From Euryarchaeota archaeon UBA173 (GTDB lineage Archaea > Thermoplasmatota > Poseidoniia > Poseidoniales > Thalassarchaeaceae): 25,642 bases of DNA. Location of the stretch: NCBI GenBank assembly GCA_002498925.1, contig DAJH01000081.1, positions 1-25,642 of the forward strand, written 5' to 3'. A program made the position numbers and the translations under genes. Numbering within the stretch: position 1 is the first letter of the stretch; each line of letters opens with the position of its first letter. The notes under the pieces were generated by a model that searched no databases, was not told where the DNA came from, and saw nothing but the letters and a program-made list of their open reading frames with translations. This document shows, piece after piece, positions 1 to 7,900 of the stretch.

Positions 1-1659
1 TGATGATGCTTCAAGGATCATTGCCTCTGCTTCGTTCAGTGAAGCTAGTTTAGATTCATCCAGTGGGTTATCTTCATCCCACTTGTTTGAAATCAAAATC
101 TTTGGAGGGTTTGGAGGGATGAATGGCTCGGGGATTTCCTCTTCCCTCATGGGCTCATCGACAGGGGCCTCCTCGATTCCAAAAACTGTCTTTGGGGACT
201 CGGGAATAACATTCCGGGAGAAATCTGGAAGGCTAGATTCAGAAGATTCCTCGACAGACCAATATGCTGACTCCGTGGATATAACACCCGATTCTGAGTT
301 TGAGTTTATTGTATTGTCAATGGGTGCTGGCAAGTCTTTAACGATGTTCTCTTCATAGTTATTGACGGGTTCCGGAGAGGGATGCTGCTCCCTTGAACTA
401 GGGGCATTGTTATGGAAACTGGATGCATCGATAATCTCGGTCCCGTCAGGGGTTTCGGGCTTGGGGGGTGCATTTCTTGACCTCGCCGCTAGGCGATTAA
501 ATCCGAATCCTGTTTCGAGCATTGGGGGCTCAGTTCCTGGCTCATAGACGAAATCCTCCAGAGTTCCTTGTTTTTCCGGAGAGGGAATATTTTCCTGAAT
601 CTGTTCGTTTGGAGCATCATCCTCGTCCCAAAGGTCTTCTGGATCTTCGGAAATCTCCCCTGGTAATTCCTGTTCCCAGATTTCCTCAGAAGATTCCTCT
701 TCCTGCCAATCGATTACCTCTTCCTCGACGAGGGTTTCCGTTCCCGAATCCTCGGGGATTTCCGAGGGAGTTTCTCGTTCATCTACTACCGTTTCCATTT
801 CGGATTCTGGCTCTGGGGTTTTTTCGATCACATCTGATGTTCGTTCCATCGTAGATTCTCTGGCTAATTCCGATGAGTCGGTATTCATTCCCCATCCCAT
901 TACCCTCTCCAGTGTCCCATGCGAGCCGACATCCCTCCTCTCATCGGTCAAATCCCTAAGTAATCTAATGACGTCGCGAGGGGTCCCTCCTGTGATATCG
1001 CGTATTGCCTCCAGTAATCTAGTGTTTATCTTCCACCTCTCCTTGGCCCTGCGGGAAACCAGCTTATCCGATAATTGCTGAATCTGGATAGTCGTTAAGC
1101 CATCAAGAAACTCAGGATTATCAAACATCAGAAGAGTTTCTTCCTTCATATTGGAAAGCTGAGAAGGAGTCAATACGACCACTACAAAAGCCCTCAATCT
1201 CTGTAGGACAGGAGATATTAGGTCAACGAACAAGGAAACGTCTACTTCCGGCGGATAGTCGAATGCGACGAGGGGCAAAGAGTCTGATTCTTGTTCCAAA
1301 TTCTTCACCAGGCGATCAATCATGAGTTGTGTAGTCTTGGGCGGATTGAAGTCGCCAAAGTGTATTGTAAGCTCATGGATAACAGAGTTGACTGGATCTT
1401 CCTCTGGCCAATGTTGCCCGATGTAGCTTTTCCTAGTCTGAGATGCAAGGGCCCTAATCAACGAAGTCCTCCCAGAGCCTCTCTCTCCAACTAATATCGT
1501 CATCCTTGGAGACTTCGAAATTATGTGCTCCCTCCATTTTGCGAGAAGCAAATCTCTACCGACTATATCTTCGGCCCTTCCACTTTCTATCGGCCTCAAA
1601 TCAAATGGGTTCCCTCTCAGAGGCGGGAGTCCGAGAAGATCTATTCCCCTCCTATCCAT
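1..1659 (-). CDS. P-loop (AAA-like) ATPase with acidic C-terminal region, 3' end beyond window
   Basis: The frame is open from an ATG at 1659 to the window edge (553 codons), so the protein is partial at its C-terminus. Residues about 30-260 resemble an AAA/STAND/Orc-type ATPase module. The Walker A motif is GERGSGRT at residues 58-65, with arginine where lysine is usual. A Walker B-like strand LPLVAFD (128-134) lacks the following glutamate. A sensor-1-like strand VVVVLTP (159-165) and a GGTPRDVIRLL segment (224-234), reminiscent of AAA lid/sensor-2 regions, follow. From about residue 265 the chain becomes acidic, rich in Glu, Ser, Pro and Thr, and probably disordered. The gene is divergent from HMG-CoA reductase across an AT-rich repeat region. 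I do not recognise the family; a DNA-associated or regulatory ATPase is possible. That it is a real gene is well supported by the long open frame and the motif order; its function is unknown. Confidence 0.8.
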   Translation of the reverse strand, partial: MDRRGIDLLGLPPLRGNPFDLRPIESGRAEDIVGRDLLLAKWREHIISKSPRMTILVGERGSGRTSLIRALASQTRKSYIGQHWPEEDPVNSVIHELTIHFGDFNPPKTTQLMIDRLVKNLEQESDSLPLVAFDYPPEVDVSLFVDLISPVLQRLRAFVVVVLTPSQLSNMKEETLLMFDNPEFLDGLTTIQIQQLSDKLVSRRAKERWKINTRLLEAIRDITGGTPRDVIRLLRDLTDERRDVGSHGTLERVMGWGMNTDSSELARESTMERTSDVIEKTPEPESEMETVVDERETPSEIPEDSGTETLVEEEVIDWQEEESSEEIWEQELPGEISEDPEDLWDEDDAPNEQIQENIPSPEKQGTLEDFVYEPGTEPPMLETGFGFNRLAARSRNAPPKPETPDGTEIIDASSFHNNAPSSREQHPSPEPVNNYEENIVKDLPAPIDNTINSNSESGVISTESAYWSVEESSESSLPDFSRNVIPESPKTVFGIEEAPVDEPMREEEIPEPFIPPNPPKILISNKWDEDNPLDESKLASLNEAEAMILEASS

Positions 1660-1691
1660 CGTTGCGACGCCACAGTAGTTAGTACATAACA

Positions 1692-1860
1692 TTCACGCAT
1701 ACTTACGCATAATAACATGTAATTTAACGCATTATTATTGTTATCGATTGAATATTTTTATTCAATATATGCTTAGTATAGCGTTTCTAAAAATGGAATG
1801 TTAACGCTTTTCTAACGCTTTATTGATGCGTTAATGAAGCGTTAACAGTTAAATTAACGC
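1692..1860. repeat. Cluster of TTAACGC boxes in both orientations
   Basis: TTAACGC occurs at 1724-1730, 1801-1807 and 1854-1860, with CTAACGC at 1812-1818. The reverse form GCGTTAA occurs at 1828-1834 and 1839-1845. A GCGTTT variant is at 1781-1786, and weaker TTCACGC and TTACGC forms are at 1692-1698 and 1703-1708. Several copies are followed by T-rich tracts (CTTT or CTTTTTTT). The densest part, 1801-1860, holds five boxes in about 60 bases, in the order direct, direct, inverted, inverted, direct. Such clusters are typical of protein-binding arrays such as origin recognition boxes or cooperative operators. The sequence does not match the classical archaeal origin recognition box that I know. 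Confidence 0.75.
1747..1766. repeat. 8-bp perfect AT-rich inverted repeat
   Basis: ATTGAATA at 1747-1754 pairs perfectly with TATTCAAT at 1759-1766 around a four-T loop. It lies inside the AT-rich zone, flanked on both sides by AACGC boxes. It could be a melting or cruciform site, part of an operator, or a TATA region for the minus-strand ATPase gene. Confidence 0.6.
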
Positions 1861-1953
1861 TTTTTTTGAGGTTTATTTAGTGATCTTATGGATCCCTATT
1901 TGACAGAATTGATGTTCATTCGATAGATTCGAAGATTGCCCTTACCGCATCAC

Positions 1954-1960
1954 TATACAA
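1954..1960 (+). promoter_or_regulatory. Candidate TATA element for HMG-CoA reductase gene
   Basis: The element TATACAA lies 64 bases upstream of the preferred ATG at 2024, which would give a leader of about 40 bases if transcription starts about 25 bases downstream. It is a weak match to the archaeal TATA box. A TTTATTTAG tract at 1872-1880 is an alternative. Confidence 0.3.
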
Positions 1961-2023
1961 GTATCGGAAAGCGATTCCCGCAAAAAGTTAGAAGGCGTGG
2001 CCTGCCGACTAAGGCTGATTGAG

Positions 2024-3322
2024 ATGCCAGTTGACAATAGCAGATTGAAGGGTTTCTACAAACTATCAGTATCTGAAAGAAGGGAGATGCTTGCGGACAT
2101 CGCAGGACTTGATAGCGATATGGTGAATGCATGGGCTGCCAATGGCGAGTTGGATGAAGATACAGCGGACAGAATGATAGAGAATGTCATAGGAACTTAT
2201 TCTTTACCAATAGGGGTAGCTACAAATTTCATCATAGACGATGAGCATTATCTGATACCGTTCGTAGTAGAGGAGGCCAGTGTTGTGGCAGCCGCTTCCA
2301 ATATGGCCAAGAGATGTCAGGCAAAGGGGGGTTTCACATCCAACAATGACGAGCCTGTGATGATTGGGCAGATACAAGTTGTTGGTTGCGAAGACCCGGA
2401 GTCTGCGAGAGATTCCATATTGGCGGCCTCGGATGAGTTGATTGCTGCATGTAATGATGTGGATCCAATACTGGTGAAATTCGGAGGAGGATGTAGGGAA
2501 ATAGAGGCTAGAATAATTGAAACTGGCTCGGGACCCATGGTAATAGTGCACATCCTGGTAGATTGTAGGGATGCGATGGGTGCAAATGCGGTAAACACAA
2601 TGGCTGAAACCATAGCCCCGAAGATTGAGTCACTTTCTTCTGGAACTGTCATTCTGAGGATAATTAGTAATCTTGCCGTGCATCGTCTTGCGAGAGTAAG
2701 TGCTACATTCACCCCTGAAGAGATGTCAGACTCGGGAGATGATCCAGTACGTGGCTCAGAGGTAATTGAAGGAGTCCTCCAAGCGTACCATTTCGCAGCG
2801 GCTGACCCGTTCAGGGCGACCACTCACAACAAGGGGATTATGAATGCGATTTCACCAGTTGCAATAGCTTGTGGACAGGACTGGAGGGCAATAGAGTCCG
2901 GTGCTCATTCCTATGCTGCATACCAGCGTGAATACGGTTCTATGACACACTGGGAGAAAGACGTGGACGGCAATTTGATCGGTTCGATAGAGATTCCAAT
3001 GGCAGTCGGGTTAGTTGGGGGGGCAGTGAGGATACACCCTGGTGCCCAAGCCAATGTTGCCCTTCTAGGCCTAAGGACTGCTAATGATCTAGCCAAGGTA
3101 ATGGCTGCAGCTGGCCTTGCCCAAAATTTAGGAGCGCTACGAGCGTTGGCTACTGTGGGGATTCAAGCCGGGCATATGAAACTGCATCTAATGAACATGG
3201 TAGCGGCAGCAGGGGCTGAAGGGGGCGAGATTGCGGCCGTGGCCAAGATAGTAAGGGAAAGCGGCGAGAGAATAACCATGGCAGTCGTGGAGAATGCACT
3301 ATCTGAAGTGAGAGGGGAGTAG
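2024..3322 (+). CDS. mvaA: Hydroxymethylglutaryl-CoA reductase, class II
   Basis: This enzyme reduces HMG-CoA to mevalonate, the committed step to archaeal isoprenoid lipids. The 432 residues follow the soluble class II (Pseudomonas mevalonii-like) pattern: SRLKGFYKLS at the start, ENVIGTYSLPIGVATNF (53-69), EEASVVAAAS with the catalytic Glu at 83, and DCRDAMGANAVNTM (180-193). The catalytic Lys is in HNKGIMN (270), the Asp in GQDWRA (286) and the His in AGHMKLH (384). There is no membrane anchor. A GTG at 1997 would add nine residues; I prefer the ATG at 2024 because class II proteins usually begin just before the SRL.GFY motif. The gene stands alone, divergent from the ATPase gene and converging with scpB, whose stop abuts its own. 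Class II enzymes are mainly bacterial but are known in some euryarchaea, so old transfer is likely. Confidence 0.96.
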   Translation: MPVDNSRLKGFYKLSVSERREMLADIAGLDSDMVNAWAANGELDEDTADRMIENVIGTYSLPIGVATNFIIDDEHYLIPFVVEEASVVAAASNMAKRCQAKGGFTSNNDEPVMIGQIQVVGCEDPESARDSILAASDELIAACNDVDPILVKFGGGCREIEARIIETGSGPMVIVHILVDCRDAMGANAVNTMAETIAPKIESLSSGTVILRIISNLAVHRLARVSATFTPEEMSDSGDDPVRGSEVIEGVLQAYHFAAADPFRATTHNKGIMNAISPVAIACGQDWRAIESGAHSYAAYQREYGSMTHWEKDVDGNLIGSIEIPMAVGLVGGAVRIHPGAQANVALLGLRTANDLAKVMAAAGLAQNLGALRALATVGIQAGHMKLHLMNMVAAAGAEGGEIAAVAKIVRESGERITMAVVENALSEVRGE

Positions 3323-3949
3323 TCATTCCTCTGCTTGTGCCTCTATCTCATCAGTCTCTGATTCACCGGAAAACTCTGCTATTGTCATTTGCTCGTCAGG
3401 TGCCAATGAAGCGGCTAATTGGGCGCTAGTCAGGCCTAATTTTGCTGCTTCTCCCCTGAACCATGACCTGACCTTGCGATACTCGACTTCGGGACAGCCG
3501 AAGTACTCCGCGAACCTCCTCGTCGTGGTGAGCCTCCTTGTGAGGCCCTCTCTCCTCTTGTCGATTAGCCCCAAGTTGGCGAGGTCCCTGACATGATCGT
3601 ATGCCTTCTGTCCAAGCATATCGACCAACTGGGCCTGGGGCATTGGTTGATGATAGGCTATCAAAGCAGCTGCCGGTAGGAGTCTTTGGGGGATTTCGGG
3701 CTTGAATGTATCAGGGAGGAACGGGGATAAAGAGGGGTTGACTTCTATGATCCACCTACCACTGACTTCTGAAAGCTGAAGTGCGGTGTTCTCCCTCTTC
3801 TCCATCTCATTCCTAAGTTCATCTAATGACTCCGAGATTTGAAAATTTCTCTTGGCCAATAGTTTTGCGAGTTCGTCAACAGACATTGAACGGCCGGCTC
3901 CGAAAAGTATGGCTTCTAGCATCGAAGAAAGAGGCGGCGCTTCGGTCAA
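3323..3949 (-). CDS. scpB: Segregation and condensation protein B
   Basis: ScpB is the winged-helix kleisin-binding subunit of SMC-ScpAB. The 208 residues contain the family's opening helix SSMLEAILFGAGRSMSVDEL (8-27), a first winged helix, the linker PQRLLPAAALIAYHQPMPQAQL and a second winged helix with LGLIDKRREG and LTTTRRFAEYFG. The C-terminal end is acidic. The likely start is a TTG at 3949, overlapping the scpA stop as TTGA and preceded by a GGGGTGGT-like site; a later ATG (MLEAILF) would lose nine residues. It is last in the smc-scpA-scpB operon, and its stop directly abuts the end of the HMG-CoA reductase gene on the other strand. Confidence 0.93.
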   Translation of the reverse strand: MTEAPPLSSMLEAILFGAGRSMSVDELAKLLAKRNFQISESLDELRNEMEKRENTALQLSEVSGRWIIEVNPSLSPFLPDTFKPEIPQRLLPAAALIAYHQPMPQAQLVDMLGQKAYDHVRDLANLGLIDKRREGLTRRLTTTRRFAEYFGCPEVEYRKVRSWFRGEAAKLGLTSAQLAASLAPDEQMTIAEFSGESETDEIEAQAEE

Positions 3950-4950
3950 TCGACCACCCCCAATGGACCGTCTCCCGGATGGAGTCTGTTTGTCAGTTCA
4001 GAGAAAGTCTCCTCACTGCCCCAGAGTGGCTTTAGTGTGATCTTGCCATCCTTTCCAGGATCTTGCGCTAGCTCAGTATAGCCCCTATTCGTCAGGAATA
4101 GCGCGGACACAAGGGCCGTAACCTGTGCCTCTGCTTGAGCTTCATCGGCCGCAACTCCTGAATTGAGAGACCTGTCCATCAGCTCTTTCGATATTTCCCT
4201 GAGACCGATGTTACTGCCATTATCGGATGCTCGAGAAATCAATGCCTCCCATGTCCTTTCTAGATCCCCCTCAAGGTCCTCGACGTGCAGGCTACCGCTG
4301 AACCTCTTTCTTGCAATGGACAGGGCGTCCCTTCTTTCTTCGGCTATCTTTTCCCTTATCCTCTGCTCTTCGGCCAGCTTACCGGCCTCTTGCAATCCCA
4401 GAAGGAGTTCGCCGAGAGTCACTGGTCGCCCCTCGTCCCTGTGTATCCTTCCCTCGAACATGGAAGGCAGTACCTCATCCGCGGCCCCGGAAAGAACGCC
4501 TACTGAGAAGTTGTAGTCCTCGTCATCGAAATCCGTCTCCCAACCTCCCTCGAAATCCCATGTATCCTCTTCTTCCGTGAAATCAAATGCCCTCTCTTGC
4601 CTTTCAATGAGATCTGAAGCTTGGCCCTTGAGTATTGACCATGCCATCCTGATGAGCCGTCCGCATGTTGGGAGATCGATATTTTCCGACTCTTCTATTC
4701 TCTCGGAGAACATCTCAATGAAGAACGAAAGATCCACGTCCCATGGATCTAAATCGCTAGACTGGAACATTTGGAAAACTAGAGCTACAGACCTATCGAA
4801 CGGATCAACTAGAAATTGATGTTCGGCTTCTTCCATTCCAGCCAATTCTGAAATTCTATCGAGATACTTGCTAGTAGCTAGGTCGGTCTCGCCCCCAAGT
4901 AGTCTGGAGACGATGTCTTCTCTCATTTCTTGACCATCTAGTACTGCCAC
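3946..4950 (-). CDS. scpA: Segregation and condensation protein A (kleisin)
   Basis: ScpA is the kleisin that bridges SMC heads. The 334-residue protein has the family N-terminus, FLVDPFDRSVALVFQMF followed by SSDLDPWDVDLSFFIEMF (about 45-78), which corresponds to the DPWDIDI region that contacts the SMC neck. A long acidic middle section follows, and a C-terminal winged helix (VTALVSALFLTNRGY and on) binds the SMC cap. The start is GTG at 4950, chosen because GAGGTGA precedes it at good spacing and overlaps the smc stop codon. Only nine bases separate it from smc and it overlaps scpB by four, so the three are translated from one message. It is longer than a usual bacterial ScpA (about 250), mostly because of the acidic middle. 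Confidence 0.92.
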   Translation of the reverse strand: MAVLDGQEMREDIVSRLLGGETDLATSKYLDRISELAGMEEAEHQFLVDPFDRSVALVFQMFQSSDLDPWDVDLSFFIEMFSERIEESENIDLPTCGRLIRMAWSILKGQASDLIERQERAFDFTEEEDTWDFEGGWETDFDDEDYNFSVGVLSGAADEVLPSMFEGRIHRDEGRPVTLGELLLGLQEAGKLAEEQRIREKIAEERRDALSIARKRFSGSLHVEDLEGDLERTWEALISRASDNGSNIGLREISKELMDRSLNSGVAADEAQAEAQVTALVSALFLTNRGYTELAQDPGKDGKITLKPLWGSEETFSELTNRLHPGDGPLGVVD

Positions 4951-4959
4951 ATCTTCACC

Positions 4960-7900
4960 TCAATCTGATTCGGTTTCAGCCTCCGGGAGTACCACGGTTT
5001 CGGAATCAGCGACAGGAGTTTCTTCTGGTTCCTCTGGGAATTCCACCTGATCTCTTTCTTCGATATCCTCTGACCAATCCTCTGTTCTCTCCCTTAGAGA
5101 GTCCATGCTCCCCTCGGACGATACCGAGGAATCAGACTCGCCCTCTTCGACTTCGACGCCTGCTCTTTCGGCCAGTCCACCGAGACTCTTCGGTGCCCCT
5201 AGGGGCTCTGGGACCTTCGGCATATCCTCTGGCTTGGGCAGTTCTGGCATCGACTCGAGTTCGGCCTTAGATTTGGCTTGGGCTTCCTCTTCCTTCTCCA
5301 GCTCCTCACTGAGCTCTATCGCTGCTGCCCTGTCAAAGTCAGTAATCCTCCTACTGCATCCATCGCCGGCGTGAGTGATTCCAATGTGGTGGTCGGCTAG
5401 AGAGAGGCTGACCTTTCTCAGGGTGACCATGATGAATTGGGCCCTCTCACTCCTAATCCTACAGAGAGTTGCTATTCTACCTGAGTTGAAAGGATCTAGG
5501 TTCTGATCAACTTCGTCGAAATAGTAGAATGGGCTAGGCTCATAGTCCTGAATAGCGAAAATTAGCGCGAGTGCGGCCATGGACTTCTCACCTCCTGAAA
5601 GTGCGGATCTCCTGGTGTTTCTGCTCTTCCCAGGAGGAACGCAAGCCATATCGAGTCCTCCCTCGAAGGGATTCTTCTGGTTCTCTAGCCTCAGTTTACC
5701 ACTGCCTGATGGTTGAAGGATTTCGTAGACTCTGCTGAAGTTGCTATTCACGTGTTCGAACACTGTCATGAAGCGTAACTTACGCTCGGACTCTAGTTTC
5801 TCTGCTATGGACACCAAATGGTCTCTGCGAGAACGTAGGGTCTTGCCATCGTCCATCAGGTCGGCTATTCTTTCTGCAGTGGCATCATACTGCTCGATTG
5901 CTAGCATATTGACGTCACCTAGGTTGCCGAGGCGGCGTTCGAGTCCCTGCAACACTCGTTCCGCCTCGGCAATTGTTGGTAGTTGTAATTCCTCGGAGGG
6001 GATTTCCACTCCTGCTTCTTGGAGTTCTGATTCAGTCTCCCCGACTGCCTCCCTCTTCTGCTGGATCTGGCCATTGAGCTCGTCTATCCTGCTCCTGATT
6101 GTCTGCCTTTCTTTGGAAAGCCCCTCGAGTGAGGCTCTGAGGCTGGCACGTTCCTCGAACAGGAGATCCCTCTTCTCGGTCAGAATCTTCTCCTCTTCGT
6201 CGAATTGAGAGGATTGTTCCTTTAGGTCCTTGAGTATCTCACGGGAAGAAGTGATTGAGCCCTCGAGCTCTGCGATGGATGACTCTGCATTTCCAATTGC
6301 CGTGTTGTGCTTATCCAACTGCCTATCCAACTCCGAGATCCTGCCCTCCATGAGCGATAGCCTGTCTTGGTTCCTATCGATTGATGATTCGGATTGAAGT
6401 CTGGTCCTCTCTGCATCAGTCCTAGTCTGCTCGGCCTTTCTGAGAATCTCAGAGAGGTGGTCTGGAGTATTGTCCTGAAGCGTCTCGGCAGCTAATGACC
6501 TGTCCTCTATCGCTGCATTCAACTCGGTTTGGGCGTTCTTAGCATTGGATTCTTTCTCCGCCCTAGTCTTCTCCGATAAGTCGAATTCAGCCTTTGCGGC
6601 GATTACCTTTGACTCTATTTCTTGGACCTCTTTGATGGCCCTATCCATATCGGACTTCCAATTTCTTACTTTGACTGAGTGGTCGCTACCGTCAACATTG
6701 TTAATTCTGTCACGTAGGTCTTGCATGTTGGTTAATGCCTCTCTCAGAGCTGCATCTACAGTCGAGTAAAGTAAGTCGGCTTCCTCAACTGCCCTTTCTA
6801 GCCTATCAATGCTAGAGTTGCGTGAGGGGCCGCCTCCGAAAGAAGGCCTGTTACCTCTGGACGAGGACCCTCCCGTCATTGCTCCTGAGCTCTCAATCAG
6901 TGAACCGTCTAGAGTGACCATCCTGACCCCTCCCATATTCCTCCTAGCTACCTCCATGGATTCAACCAGGAGTGTGTTGCGACTAGCGTAAATTATTGCT
7001 GTCTCAACCTCCTCGTCGTAATCGAGTAGCTCGTGGGCGAATCCGATCATGCCTGGGTTCCTAGCGACTAAGAGTGTCCTTCCCTGCGGCCTTGAGACCT
7101 TCAGCTTGGAGAGTGGAAGGAAGGTTGCCCTACCTCCACTATTATTCCTCAGCCAAGCTATGCACTTAGCGGCGACTTCGTCGTCCCTGACTACGATGCT
7201 CCTGAGTCCATTTCCGAGGGCTGTTGCCAATGCTCCCTCATGAGCTGGGTCCTTTGGGGATGTAAGCTCGCCCAAGGAGCCGAGGATTCCAGAAATTTGG
7301 CCACTCTCCCTGAGCTTGGTGAGTGCTGCCAAGGTTAGGGCTGAACCAGGCGCGGAAGACCTGGCCTCTTGCCTAGCCCTCGCCTTATTCAGATCCCTCT
7401 CCGCATCCCTTAGCCTGGTCTCGGACCTATCCCTGTCGGTTCTGAGTTCCTTTTCTTGCTTCTGCAGTCTGCGATAGTCGTCTGCCAGTGTGCTCCTGTC
7501 AGTTTCTCCATCCGAGTCCCTGAGGTCTTCGCCAAGGAGTTCTAAATCATCCCTTACCATAGTGGCCTCCTCGTACTTCTCCTCGAGATCTGCTAGATTT
7601 TCGGAAGCTATCTGGGACGCCTGAGATGCCCTATCTGCTTCCAGCTGTGCCTTAGAGTGGCGGTCTTGGGCGGATGAAACGGATTCAGTGGCCTTGCCAA
7701 GTGCCCTGTTGAGGTCCCTGGCATGCTTATCCCCAGATTGAATTGCCTCCCTAGCGTCACTCTCATCTTTAGCCGCCTGTTTGAGTGACTCATCAGCGAG
7801 TGATAGGGCCTCATTTGCCGATTCCAGGGCATCACTTGATTCCTGTCTGGCTTCACGTGCTCTTCTGATTTCCTCTGTTAGGACCTTGATCTCCTCGTCC

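Larger units (their letters stand above)
1660..2023. other. Long AT-rich intergenic region between divergent genes
   Basis: This is the only gap above 300 bases in the window. By hand count, bases 1681-1870 contain 53 G/C of 190 (about 28%), far below the flanking genes. It holds a cluster of AACGC/GCGTT boxes, an 8-bp AT hairpin, a run of seven or more T at 1861-1867, and a TATA-like element near the HMG-CoA reductase start. No tRNA, conserved ORF or insertion-sequence end is visible. It separates two divergent genes, so it must hold both promoters. An additional role as replication origin or operator is inferred only from its repeat structure. Confidence 0.75.

Noticed and set aside
83..854. 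Plus-strand open frames over the left edge
   Set aside because: They are antisense to the acidic region of the minus-strand ATPase, whose GAA/GAG/CCA codons give few stops on the opposite strand; they have no recognisable motif.
1801..1860. CRISPR-like array because of regular repeats
   Set aside because: The units are 7 bases, in mixed orientation, with irregular spacers of only a few bases.
1660..2023. tRNA or small RNA gene in the long gap
   Set aside because: There is no cloverleaf, T-loop or conserved acceptor pattern, and the AT content is too high for a stable RNA in this genome.
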